A DNA stretch of 39,163 bases from positions 1 through 39,163 of the forward strand of contig CALURI010000018.1 in the NCBI GenBank assembly GCA_944323135.1, in the 5' to 3' direction. Under the pieces are notes generated by a model. The model saw nothing but the letters and a program-made list of their open reading frames with translations, did no database searches and had not been told where the DNA came from. Both the position numbers and the translations under genes were made by a program. Source of the DNA: Candidatus Gastranaerophilales bacterium (GTDB lineage: Bacteria > Cyanobacteriota > Vampirovibrionia > Gastranaerophilales > Gastranaerophilaceae). Numbering within the stretch: position 1 is the first letter of the stretch; each line of letters starts with the position of its first letter. Shown here in pieces: positions 17,670 through 25,771 of the stretch.

Positions 17670-17698
17670 ATTATATTAGAAACACAAGCAAGTTACAA
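17670..17698 (-). promoter_or_regulatory. Leaderless-type promoter of lepA
   Basis: TTGTAA (17693-17698), 17 bases and a perfect TATAAT (17670-17675) are read on the minus strand. The hexamer ends seven bases before the lepA ATG. Confidence 0.72.
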
Positions 17699-17718
17699 CA
17701 CAGAAGAGTATAAACATT

Positions 17719-18339
17719 TTATTTTACAAAATTTAAAACCTTAAATCCGCGTTTTTTCTTTTCCAATTCTATATCAGGCAACTCATAACACTTTATACAA
17801 CGTGCTTCATAAGTTTCATCACCGCCAATCATAATTAGCGGAGAATTTTTATCTGCCGGTTTTCCGTCAATAAGACGTTGAGTTCTGGTTGCATTTTCAC
17901 AGCCACATTTCATACATACAGCATGTAATTTATCAACTTTTGTTGCAATACACATTAATTCAGGCATACTGCCGAACGGCTCAGCTTTAAAATCAAGTTC
18001 CAAACCTGTTCCGATAACTTTTTTGCCTTCATCCATAAGTTTTGAAATAACTTTTACAATATTACTGTCAAAAAACTGAAGCTCATCTATTGCAATAACT
18101 TCATCTTCAGGTTTTACAATACTCATAATTTGGATAGAATGTTTAACTTTAATAGCATCCAGCCAAAGTCCGTTTCTCGATTCAATATAATCACCTTTCG
18201 AACGGGTATCAATATCAGGTGAAATAACTTTAACTTTTCTTTTTGCAATAATCGAACGCCTTACACGTCTTAAAAGTTCTTCTGTTTTTCCGCAGCTCAT
18301 CGGCCCTGTTATTAACTCAAACGAATATCCAAAATCCAT
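17719..18339 (-). CDS. tdk: Thymidine kinase (type II)
   Basis: It phosphorylates thymidine (and deoxyuridine) with ATP in the salvage route to dTTP. The 206-residue protein has the P-loop GPMSCGKTEELLRR at about residues 12-25, Walker B IAIDELQFF, and the C-terminal zinc-binding pairs VCMKCG and CIKCYE, which form the lasso domain. Length matches the bacterial/vaccinia-type family. A GATAGT hexamer ends six bases before the ATG, but no -35 fits, so the promoter is unclear. The next gene, lepA, has its own promoter. Confidence 0.95.
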   Translation of the reverse strand: MDFGYSFELITGPMSCGKTEELLRRVRRSIIAKRKVKVISPDIDTRSKGDYIESRNGLWLDAIKVKHSIQIMSIVKPEDEVIAIDELQFFDSNIVKVISKLMDEGKKVIGTGLELDFKAEPFGSMPELMCIATKVDKLHAVCMKCGCENATRTQRLIDGKPADKNSPLIMIGGDETYEARCIKCYELPDIELEKKKRGFKVLNFVK

Positions 18340-18417
18340 AATTTAACTATCTTCCCAAAACTATTATTATATCTGACAAATTAATTATACATCTTTGAAA
18401 AAAATTTTAAAAGTAAA

Positions 18418-19215
18418 TTAATGTAAAATTTTATCACGTAATTTTTTCAATCCTGCGCCGTAAAAATACCTTAATTGTTCAGGAAAATTCTCTTGAATGT
18501 CAATCATATACATATCATGAACTATAAAAGCTTTTATTAAAAATAAAATTTCTGAATTTTTTGTCCAAATTACTTCAGGTATTTCATTTTTTAATGGCAT
18601 AGTTAAACCGAAAAGTCCTTCTGTATTGTCAATACATAAGAAGAGAAATTTCCCGTTAAAATAATGTTCCAGCATTCTAATACCTAAATGCTGAAATGAT
18701 TTTCCAAAATTACATACAAAATTGTCATATTTAACTATTTTTACATCTAACCCCCTGTTATAAGCATCTAACAAATGAGGTTCCAAATACTTGAAATCTT
18801 GTGAAAATAACGCAATAAATATATTTTTTTGAGCACTTTTAATAATTTCCTCTATTTTATCAATAATTTTTGACCTTCCGTTAATTGAAAGTATTGGCTC
18901 TGTGTAATTTTCTTCCTTTATATCAGGAAGTTTTTTTTCAAGGAAATTTATTGTTGAATCAATTTTTCTTTTATAACGTTTTGTAAGCTCTTTTGGCTTT
19001 ATAGGAGTGTAAGTTACGGGTTTTGTGTTTGAAGGAATTACAATATGCATACTTTCAAGCACTTTTAAAGTATCATAGGCTCTTGATTGCGGAATATTTG
19101 CCAATTTTGCAATTTCATATCCGGTTGCAGGAAATTTTTTCAATAACGCAATATAAACCTTCGATTGATACTCATTAAGCCCTATTTCTTTAAGTTTTTC
19201 AACAATCTCGTCCAT
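18418..19215 (-). CDS. TrmB-family transcriptional regulator
   Basis: The 265-residue protein has an N-terminal winged helix-turn-helix of the TrmB type (LKEIGLNEYQSKVYIALL, then ATGYEIAKLANIPQSRAYDTL, in parts). It continues into the coiled linker YKRKIDSTINFLEKKLPDI and a C-terminal phospholipase-D-like fold without the HKD catalytic motif (LSINGRSKIIDKIEEII). TrmB regulators usually bind sugars, but the effector here is unknown. TTGCCT, 17 bases and TAAACT lie six bases before the ATG with no ribosome site. The promoter borders the 154-bp repeat array. Confidence 0.85.
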   Translation of the reverse strand: MDEIVEKLKEIGLNEYQSKVYIALLKKFPATGYEIAKLANIPQSRAYDTLKVLESMHIVIPSNTKPVTYTPIKPKELTKRYKRKIDSTINFLEKKLPDIKEENYTEPILSINGRSKIIDKIEEIIKSAQKNIFIALFSQDFKYLEPHLLDAYNRGLDVKIVKYDNFVCNFGKSFQHLGIRMLEHYFNGKFLFLCIDNTEGLFGLTMPLKNEIPEVIWTKNSEILFLIKAFIVHDMYMIDIQENFPEQLRYFYGAGLKKLRDKILH

Positions 19216-19221
19216 AAAATG

Positions 19222-19250
19222 AGTTTAGCTGAATTTTAAATTTTAGGCAA
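19222..19250 (-). promoter_or_regulatory. Leaderless-type promoter of the TrmB-family gene
   Basis: TTGCCT (19245-19250), 17 bases and TAAACT (19222-19227) are read on the minus strand. The hexamer ends six bases before the ATG. It lies at the edge of the 154-bp repeat. Confidence 0.5.
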
Positions 19251-19254
19251 GTTT

Positions 19255-19617
19255 TTTCGTTAACTTATTAAAGCGGTTTATAGAATAATCGTAGACGTGG
19301 TAAACAGATGCGAGGGTTAAGATTTAAGAGGTTTAGGCAAGTTTAGAAGAAAATACCCGAGCGCGTTAATTATTCAAAGCGGCTGGACAAAAATTATGAA
19401 AAAGATTTTTCGCATAACTTATTAAAGCGGTTTATAGAACAATTGTAGGCGTGGTAAAAAGGTGCGAGGGTTAAGATTTAAGAGGTTTAGGCAAGTTTAG
19501 AAGAAAATACCCGAGCGCGTTAATTATTCAAAGCGGCTGGACAAAAATTATGAAAAAGATTTTTCGCATAACTTATTAAAAGCGGTTTGTAAAACAATCG
19601 TAGGCGTGGTAAATTAA
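19255..19617 (-). repeat. 154-bp tandem repeat, two full units and a partial third
   Basis: AACTTATTAAA starts units at 19262, 19416 and 19570, an exact 154-bp period. The two full units differ at only about five positions, all in the first 60 bp. The third stops after about 48 bp at the stop codon of the Xer gene. Each unit ends with a palindrome around GAAAAAGATTTTTC. The G+C content is above that of the surroundings in places (CCCGAGCGCG). It fills the whole 398-bp gap, and no ORF or RNA gene was recognised in it. Confidence 0.93.
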
Positions 19618-20528
19618 GCGCGGGGATGGGTTTCGTTATAAACTTCTTTCAAATGTTGTGTAGAAACATGAGTATAAATTTGTGTATTTGAAATACTTGC
19701 ATGCCCCAACAGTTCCTGCACTACCCTTAAATCTGCACCGTTTTCAATCAAATGTGTCGCAAAGCTGTGTCGAAAAACGTGAGGGGTAACATGCTTTGGC
19801 AAATTAATTTTTTCTACAACATCATTAATAACATTTCTTACAGTTTTTGTCTGTAGCCTGTAACCCGTATTATTTATAAAAACAGGAGAATCTTCACTTG
19901 TATCAGGCACAGGAAATCCTTTCGGGATAAGTCCTCTTGCAGTTTCTATATAACGTTCAAGAAAACTTTTAGCTCTGTCAGTTACCAAAATTATTCTTTC
20001 TTTAGCTCCTTTCCCAAAAACTCTTATTTCATTATGTTCAAGATTTAAATCTCCAAAATTAAGCCCTGAAAGTTCGGAAATTCTCATTCCTGTCGCCCAT
20101 AAAAGTTCGAGAATCGTTCTGTTTCTATAACCTGCAGGGGTTTCAATTTTAATATTATTCAAAATCTGTTCCACTTCATCAGGAGTTAGAAATTTAGGTA
20201 AAGATTTCGGTCTTTTAGGGGTATTAAGATTTATTGCCGGATTTGAATCCACTCTTTTTTCTCTATATAAATATTTGTAAAAAGTTCTTAACGAAGCAAT
20301 TTTTCGGGCAACAGTCGTTTTTTTATAATTAAATTTTTGAATAAAATGTAAATATTCTCTAACCTTTTGAAAAGTTACATTTTCACAAGATTCCCCGTCC
20401 ATCCATATAAGAAAACTCAAAATATCAGAACAATAGGCTTTTGCTGTATGTTTTGAAAAGTTTTTTTCAGCTATTATATATGATTTGAAATCTTCTAAGT
20501 CCTGTTTTGAATTATTATCAATACTCAT
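19614..20528 (-). CDS. Xer-type tyrosine recombinase
   Basis: The 304-residue protein is expected to resolve chromosome dimers at dif together with FtsK. It has an N-terminal SAM-like core-binding domain (KNFSKHTAKAYCSDI) and a catalytic domain with Arg in ATGMRISELSGL, the HVFRHSFATHLIENGADLR block (His, Arg), LLGHASISNTQIYTH (His and the Tyr nucleophile), giving a complete R-K-H-R-H-Y set. Length equals that of XerC/XerD. Which of the two it is cannot be told here, and it may be the only Xer protein. It is not beside a tRNA or mobile genes, so a phage integrase is unlikely. Its stop codon is where a 154-bp tandem repeat begins. Confidence 0.9.
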   Translation of the reverse strand: MSIDNNSKQDLEDFKSYIIAEKNFSKHTAKAYCSDILSFLIWMDGESCENVTFQKVREYLHFIQKFNYKKTTVARKIASLRTFYKYLYREKRVDSNPAINLNTPKRPKSLPKFLTPDEVEQILNNIKIETPAGYRNRTILELLWATGMRISELSGLNFGDLNLEHNEIRVFGKGAKERIILVTDRAKSFLERYIETARGLIPKGFPVPDTSEDSPVFINNTGYRLQTKTVRNVINDVVEKINLPKHVTPHVFRHSFATHLIENGADLRVVQELLGHASISNTQIYTHVSTQHLKEVYNETHPRA

Positions 20529-20576
20529 AAAGTTTCTTATTGCCTTTAATATACTTTTTCTACTGCGTTTATATTA

Positions 20577-20605
20577 TTGCTTTTTTATGTAGACTATTAT
20601 ACAAT
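20577..20605 (+). promoter_or_regulatory. Promoter of the TPR protein gene
   Basis: TTGCTT (20577-20582), 17 bases and TACAAT (20600-20605). The leader would be about 43 bases, ending in a strong GCAGGAG ribosome site. Confidence 0.6.
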
Positions 20606-20655
20606 ATTTTTAAAAGAATTAAAATAATTAATTATTAAATCCTGCAGGAGAAATT

Positions 20656-22512
20656 ATGAATTATAAAAAATTAATAGTATCATCTATTGTCGTTATGGCA
20701 GCCTTGTCTACTACTCAAGTAAATGCAAAAGAATTGCAGGCTCAGGTACAAAAAAATACCGCAAATAAGGCTAAGACTGTCCAATCTGCACCTGTAAAAT
20801 CCTCAACACAGGTTTATCCTGAAATATCTAAACTTATTGAATACAATCACTGTGCTCAAGCAGATGAAAAAATTAGAGAACTTTTAAATTTAAAGCCTAA
20901 TGACATCAATCTTTTAGCATTGAGAACAGTTTCTATGGCAAAACAACACAAACTAGATCCTGCACAACAAGAATTAGATAAACTTTTAAAACAATATCCT
21001 AAAAATCCTACATTACATTACGCTCAAGGTTTAGTATATTTACAAAGAACCACATCTTCAGATGTTGCATATATTAAAAATACAAAAGGCTTAATAAATA
21101 ATGCAATAAGAGAATTTGTAAATGCAGTAAATTTAAACAGCAAATATTATGAAGTATACAATGCAATGGGTGTTGCAACATTGAAACTTGGTAATAAAAA
21201 TGATGCAATGGATTTGTTTAATACTGCTCTTAAAATTAATCCTTCCTTTGCAACAGCATACGATAATATTGGTGTTGTCGAAATGATGAATGGAAATCTT
21301 GATTCGGCTGAAAATTATTTTATGAAAGCAATGAAATATAACAGCCATAACCCAACAGCCTGGTATCACATGGCACAGGTAGAAACTCGCAGGGGGAATT
21401 ATTCAAAAGCATTAACATGGGTAAACCACTCTGTGCATGTAAATCCGAATTCTTCACCTGCCTTAACTTTACAAGGTGAATTGTATTTGAAACAAGGTAA
21501 CCAAGCAGCAGCAATCAATTCTTTCAAAAAAGCACAAATAGTAAAACCTGAAAATTCACGACCATATTTGAATCTTGCAACAATATATGAAAATCGTGCT
21601 GATGAAGAATTTGCAATGGAACAGATAAAAACTGCAATAGCTATTAATCCTAATTACAAAGAAGGTAAATTAAGAATAGCTAATATGGCTCTTCATATTA
21701 AAAAATATGATCAAGCTCTTGATTATTATTCAAAACTTGTCGGAGATTCCGATTATAATGATGAAGCAATTATCGGTCTTGCAAATACATATTATGAAAT
21801 GGCAAAAGAACGCGGGAATAATGAAGGTATAACTACCAATAGGGAAGTTTATCTTGCTTATGACTATATAAATCAAGCAATTGAAAAATGCCCTGAAGAT
21901 TTGAAACTTCACCTCGCAAAATTGAAACTTGCAAGACTTGTTCACCAAGAACCTTTATCCAGAGACAGCTTGAATTATATAATTCAAGCAGCAGGCAACA
22001 ACCTCATGGACAGCGTAATCAAAGGTGAAGCTTATCTTGCAATGGGCAGAGAAAAAGATGCTGTTTATACTTTTGAAAATGCAATCAATTTCTCAAATTC
22101 AGTTGATGATGATTTATATCTTGCAGAAATTCTTGTACACAACAAACAATTCAGGACCGCAAGATTAGCTTTACAAAAAGCCCTGACAAAAGATCCTGAC
22201 AACATTATTGCTAAAAACGGAATTGCATATATCAACCTTTGTGAAACTAAATCAAATGAATTCTTTGATATTGCACAACGAGAATACCAACAAAATAACT
22301 ATGCTACAGCAATTGAATATTGCAACCGTGCAATCGACTTTTATCATAACAGTGCACAAATTGCTAAGCTGAAAGCTATGTCATACGAAAAAGAATTAAA
22401 TTACAGAGGTGCAATAAAATACTATCAACAGTATCTTGCTATGAACCCTAACGCTGCCGATAAAGCTGATATCAACAAAAAAATTGAAAAATTTAAAACA
22501 AAAGCAAAATAA
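20656..22512 (+). CDS. Secreted tetratricopeptide-repeat protein
   Basis: The 618-residue protein starts with a Sec signal peptide (MNYKKLIVSSIVVMAALS, probable cleavage after VNA) and then carries about twelve TPR units, for example AMGVATLKLGNKNDAMDLF, AYDNIGVVEMMNGNLDSA and AWYHMAQVETRRGNYSKAL. The spacing is the usual 34 residues. There is no catalytic domain or membrane anchor, so it should be a periplasmic or envelope scaffold for protein assembly. GCAGGAG lies five bases before the ATG. A small gene follows after eight bases and is probably co-transcribed. The precise role is unknown. Confidence 0.85.
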   Translation: MNYKKLIVSSIVVMAALSTTQVNAKELQAQVQKNTANKAKTVQSAPVKSSTQVYPEISKLIEYNHCAQADEKIRELLNLKPNDINLLALRTVSMAKQHKLDPAQQELDKLLKQYPKNPTLHYAQGLVYLQRTTSSDVAYIKNTKGLINNAIREFVNAVNLNSKYYEVYNAMGVATLKLGNKNDAMDLFNTALKINPSFATAYDNIGVVEMMNGNLDSAENYFMKAMKYNSHNPTAWYHMAQVETRRGNYSKALTWVNHSVHVNPNSSPALTLQGELYLKQGNQAAAINSFKKAQIVKPENSRPYLNLATIYENRADEEFAMEQIKTAIAINPNYKEGKLRIANMALHIKKYDQALDYYSKLVGDSDYNDEAIIGLANTYYEMAKERGNNEGITTNREVYLAYDYINQAIEKCPEDLKLHLAKLKLARLVHQEPLSRDSLNYIIQAAGNNLMDSVIKGEAYLAMGREKDAVYTFENAINFSNSVDDDLYLAEILVHNKQFRTARLALQKALTKDPDNIIAKNGIAYINLCETKSNEFFDIAQREYQQNNYATAIEYCNRAIDFYHNSAQIAKLKAMSYEKELNYRGAIKYYQQYLAMNPNAADKADINKKIEKFKTKAK

Positions 22513-22520
22513 TACCAGAC

Positions 22521-22781
22521 ATGAAAAACAAATTCGATATTCGAAAGACATTTGAAATATTTTTGAGAGAGCCCATCAGTATATTAACTGAAGGGCTGTT
22601 TCAACTTGTAAATATAGAAAACAATATATTTAGCCAAAAACCTTATGTAAACGTTGATTTTGTAAATAAAAAGACTCAAATTACCGTTGTAAACAGTGAA
22701 AAAATGTATAATTTATTCCAAAAAGTTCTGTTTAAACAAAGGTTAAAAGAACAAAAAGAAAAAATTATAAGCAAAAATTAA
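22521..22781 (+). CDS. Small hypothetical protein downstream of the TPR gene
   Basis: I do not recognise this 86-residue protein. It has a basic N-terminus, a predicted amphipathic segment (FLREPISILTEGLFQLVNIEN), a beta-like stretch YVNVDFVNKKTQITVVN and a highly charged helix at the end (KQRLKEQKEKIISKN). There is no signal peptide. It begins eight bases after the TPR stop without a clear ribosome site, so it probably depends on translational coupling. The tail is convergent with the next gene, with only 16 bases between them. Confidence 0.55.
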   Translation: MKNKFDIRKTFEIFLREPISILTEGLFQLVNIENNIFSQKPYVNVDFVNKKTQITVVNSEKMYNLFQKVLFKQRLKEQKEKIISKN

Positions 22782-22797
22782 TTATCATGTCTTTAAA

Positions 22798-23445
22798 CTA
22801 CCGTATATTTTCAAATTTTAATTGATTTCTATATAAATTATCAATTAATTTAGCAATATCTTCTTTATCTTTCTTTTCAGGCAATTTTATATTGTCATAA
22901 GATCTTGTTAATATTTTAGCCGGTTCAACAGGTTTATATTCAAGATTTTTATTATTAATCCAGCTTGTAACTTTTTGAGTTTCAGGATCAATTTTTTTGA
23001 TTATACTGACAGTTTTTCCGTCCCGTTTATAAATAGATATAGTAACAATATTACCAGTTTCAGTATCGTATTCTTGAATTGACGAAATTTTTGTTTCATC
23101 TTTAATATTAAAATTTATAGTACGAACTTTTTTACCTGAATTTATATCATATTCATCAATTGATTTATACAAAACATAATTAACAGTCCTTATTTTTTTT
23201 CCTGATTTTCTGTCATATTCATCAATTGAACGAATTTTTTTATCGTTAAAATAATCATAATGAGTTGTTTTTACTCTTGAACCTGTTGTAACATCAATTT
23301 CAATAACTCTGTCAATTGATTTTCCATTTTTACGATATATAATTTCTTCTCTTGTTTCAGGATGCATATTTGAATAAAGAAGTTTCAAATGTTTATCTTC
23401 TTTTTTTTCAGGAAACGCTTGATGGATTGCCATTAATAAATTCAT
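22798..23445 (-). CDS. Hypothetical protein with repeated [IDEYD-x-SGKK-hydrophobic] units
   Basis: The 215-residue protein is built from degenerate units of about 17-24 residues: VIEIDVTTGSRVKTTHY, SIDEYDRKSGKKIRTVNY, SIDEYDINSGKKVRTINF, SIQEYDTETGNIVTISIY and IKKIDPETQKVTSWI. Each gives two short beta strands around a D-x-x-[ST]-G turn. The pattern resembles DUF2963-type or MORN-like repeats. The N-terminus (MNLLMAIHQAFPEKKED) is not a convincing signal peptide. AGGAG lies six bases before the ATG. It stands alone. A surface or protein-interaction role is a guess. Confidence 0.6.
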   Translation of the reverse strand: MNLLMAIHQAFPEKKEDKHLKLLYSNMHPETREEIIYRKNGKSIDRVIEIDVTTGSRVKTTHYDYFNDKKIRSIDEYDRKSGKKIRTVNYVLYKSIDEYDINSGKKVRTINFNIKDETKISSIQEYDTETGNIVTISIYKRDGKTVSIIKKIDPETQKVTSWINNKNLEYKPVEPAKILTRSYDNIKLPEKKDKEDIAKLIDNLYRNQLKFENIR

Positions 23446-23559
23446 AAATTTCTCCTACATATATAATACATGATAAAATAATTTTTACTATTTTATGTAA
23501 AGTATTATACACAATTAACATTTTCAAAATATTACCCTGTCAGGTATAATAATAATATA

Positions 23560-23901
23560 TTAACCTCTTTTTTGTAAAAGTTTCAAGAAAGTTTTGTAAT
23601 CAGTTCCCCAGCTTGCCATAGCATTTAAAACAGGAGCAAGGCTATAACCAACATCCGACAAAGTATATTCAACACGAGGCGGAACCTCTGAAAATACTTT
23701 TCTTATAACAAGTCCGTCATCTTCCATAGAACGAAGGTTTGTCGTCAAAACTTTTTGAGATATTCCACTACAAGTTTTTTTTAATTCTCCAAAGCGTTTT
23801 GTCCCATTTAACAAATCTCTTATTATTAAAATTTTCCATTTTTCCCCAATTAATTTTAAAGTAGTTTCAACAGGACATTTTGGCAAATCTTTAAGTTCCA
23901 T
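23560..23901 (-). CDS. HxlR-family winged-helix transcriptional regulator
   Basis: The 113-residue protein matches the HxlR/MarR-like fold: CPVETTLKLIGEKWKILIIRDL, then the recognition region RFGELKKTCSGISQKVLTTNL, the wing (EVPPRVEYTLSDVG) and a C-terminal dimer helix. Cys9 in the CPV motif is the conserved cysteine that can sense oxidants or aldehydes in this family. The promoter has a consensus -35 and a -10 lying inside a perfect 15-bp inverted repeat that ends three bases before the ATG, so it almost certainly represses itself. No target gene is adjacent in the same direction; the next gene upstream is pit. Confidence 0.9.
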   Translation of the reverse strand: MELKDLPKCPVETTLKLIGEKWKILIIRDLLNGTKRFGELKKTCSGISQKVLTTNLRSMEDDGLVIRKVFSEVPPRVEYTLSDVGYSLAPVLNAMASWGTDYKTFLKLLQKRG

Positions 23902-23904
23902 AAT

Positions 23905-23959
23905 AAAATCACCTATAGTTTATAAATGATACTATAGGTGATTTTAAAGTATTTGTCAA
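23905..23959 (-). promoter_or_regulatory. hxlR promoter with a perfect 15-bp operator
   Basis: On the minus strand TTGACA (23954-23959), 17 bases and TATAGT (23931-23936) form a near-consensus promoter. Two perfect arms, AAAATCACCTATAGT and its complement, at 23905-23919 and 23931-23945 with an 11-base spacer, cover the -10, the start site and the AGGTG ribosome site. A dimer bound here would block transcription and translation. Confidence 0.85.
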
Positions 23960-23963
23960 ATCA

Positions 23964-24980
23964 TTAAAATATTTTGTAAATTAAATAATAAATTACTGAT
24001 GAAATAATCATACAAGCAGGAATTGTTACAATCCATGCAATTACAATATTTCCAACAATTCTCCACTTAACTGCATGAGCGTGGAATGTAGAACCAACAC
24101 CCATAATAGCAGTTGAAATAACATGGGTTGTACTTAAAGGAATCCCGAAATGTGAAGCTGTCAAAATTAAACCTGCTGCAGAAGTTTCGGCAGCAAATCC
24201 ATGTATCGGTTTCAATTTAATTATTTTATGTCCCATAGTCTTGATAATCTTCCAACCACCGTTCATCGTACCTGCAGCCATAGTAAGCGCACAAGTAATA
24301 ATTACAAAAAGAGGAATTTCAAATTCACCGGAAGGGCTTTTATGCAAAACACCTCCTGCTAAAAGAGCAAGAGTTATAATCCCCATAGTTTTTTGTGCAT
24401 CATTCGAACCATGACTTAAAGCCATTAATCCGGAAGAAATAAGCTGTAATTTTCTAAATTGTTTATTTACTGTTTGGGGGTTTTCTCTCAAAATAAGAAT
24501 AAACCAAGCAATCAAAAGCATTAAGGTAAACCCTACACAGAATCCCAAAACAGGAGATGTAAACATCGGGATTATAACTTTATCCATAAGAGTGCCCAAA
24601 TGTACAACACTTGGTCCTGCCTTTACAATTGCAGCTCCCAAAAGACCTCCGATAAGAGCATGCGATGAACTTGAAGGAAGACCTAATAACCAGGTAAACA
24701 AATTCCAAATAACAGCAGCCAAAAGTGCACAAAAAATTACGGTTAATGTAATCATATCAGCATTAACAATTCCGGCACCGATAGTTTTTGCAACGTGAGT
24801 TCCAGTCAAAGCTCCCACAAATTCCAAACTTGCACCAAAAAGAACAGCCTGTTTCGGGGATAAAACTTTTGTTGAAACAACTGTTGCAATAGCATTTGCA
24901 CAGTCATGAAAACCATTTATAAATTCAAATGCTAGAGCTACTAATACTACAGCTATTAAAATAAAAATTGTTATTGACAT
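23964..24980 (-). CDS. pit: Inorganic phosphate transporter, PiT family
   Basis: The 338-residue integral membrane protein is a phosphate symporter. It carries both inverted halves of the PiT signature: FEFINGFHDCANAIATVVST near the N-terminus and LMALSHGSNDAQKTMGIITL in the second half. About nine to ten hydrophobic segments can be counted. Length is slightly under the typical 340-500 residues because the central cytoplasmic loop is short. It starts 13 bases after a DUF47 PhoU-like gene, the common bacterial arrangement in which the PhoU-like protein restrains the transporter. A palindrome lies in front of the pair. Confidence 0.93.
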   Translation of the reverse strand: MSITIFILIAVVLVALAFEFINGFHDCANAIATVVSTKVLSPKQAVLFGASLEFVGALTGTHVAKTIGAGIVNADMITLTVIFCALLAAVIWNLFTWLLGLPSSSSHALIGGLLGAAIVKAGPSVVHLGTLMDKVIIPMFTSPVLGFCVGFTLMLLIAWFILILRENPQTVNKQFRKLQLISSGLMALSHGSNDAQKTMGIITLALLAGGVLHKSPSGEFEIPLFVIITCALTMAAGTMNGGWKIIKTMGHKIIKLKPIHGFAAETSAAGLILTASHFGIPLSTTHVISTAIMGVGSTFHAHAVKWRIVGNIVIAWIVTIPACMIISSVIYYLIYKIF

Positions 24981-24993
24981 ACTTCCAAATTCC

Positions 24994-25635
24994 CTATGAC
25001 TGTTTCAAAACTACATTCAAGATAGTATCAGTTACATAGAAACAAGCATCAAATGCGTTTTCTATCTCTTTATACATATCTCTCAATTTAATAACGTCAA
25101 GGGCCTCATATTTACCTGAAAATAAATTTCCCATAGCACGTCTGTGAATTTCATCACCATGAGATTCTATTTCTTTCATTTCAATATTCAACTTTGTAAT
25201 TTTTTCAACATCTGAAACTTTTTTAAATAATTTTATAATTTCAGCCAGCTTGTCTGTTGCTTGAACCAAAGTTAAAGCCTGTTCTTTCATTTCTTCAGTG
25301 TAATTATTTAATCTGTACACTTCCAAATTCAAGCAGGCTTTTACTATTTTTTTAGTAATTTTATTAAGTTGAACGGCAATAATTTGTATATCTTCTCTTT
25401 CAATAGGAGTTATAAAACTTTTATTGAGTTGTTTTAAAACTGCTTTATATGATAATTTACCTTTTTTCTTATATTTAAGAGCCTTTTCTTTATATTCATC
25501 ATTCAAATGATCATGCATAATTTTATCGTATAATCTCGCGGTTTTCTGACAAATCTCTGCACTGTCCTGAAAATAAGTAAAGAACATTTTATCTTCAGGA
25601 GGCATAATATATGACATCAAATTAAATTTTGGCAT
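24994..25635 (-). CDS. PhoU-like protein (DUF47), partner of PiT
   Basis: The 213-residue protein is an all-helical PhoU-like molecule (DUF47, TIGR00153 type). The N-terminus has PPEDKMFFTYFQDSAEICQ, as in the family, and the C-terminus ends with DVIKLRDMYKEIENAFDACF, the helix with acidic metal-binding residues. No signal or membrane segment is present. Related proteins negatively control the PiT transporter encoded next to them. AAAGG lies ten bases before the ATG. The upstream gap of 130 bp contains a strong inverted repeat. Confidence 0.9.
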   Translation of the reverse strand: MPKFNLMSYIMPPEDKMFFTYFQDSAEICQKTARLYDKIMHDHLNDEYKEKALKYKKKGKLSYKAVLKQLNKSFITPIEREDIQIIAVQLNKITKKIVKACLNLEVYRLNNYTEEMKEQALTLVQATDKLAEIIKLFKKVSDVEKITKLNIEMKEIESHGDEIHRRAMGNLFSGKYEALDVIKLRDMYKEIENAFDACFYVTDTILNVVLKQS

Positions 25636-25705
25636 AAATTCCGTACCTTTCTTTTGTGTTTAAATACACACGCCAAGCATACTTTAAAAACAGTGTTTTG
25701 AAAAG

Positions 25706-25730
25706 TTATATTTACAAATTGTAAATATAA
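25706..25730 (-). promoter_or_regulatory. Palindromic site before the DUF47-pit operon
   Basis: TTATATTTACA, three bases, then its exact complement, TGTAAATATAA. It lies 71 bases before the DUF47 start and 42 bases after the end of the CDF gene. No T run follows, so an operator fits better than a terminator. It does not match a Pho box that I know. Confidence 0.5.
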
Positions 25731-25771
25731 AACTTAAAATAAATTAAATTCTAAAAATAATAAAAAATTTT

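Noticed and set aside
19614-20528. Xer-type recombinase as an integrase of a genomic island
   Set aside because: It is the length and type of a housekeeping XerC/D, lies among conserved genes, and is not next to a tRNA or to any phage or plasmid gene.
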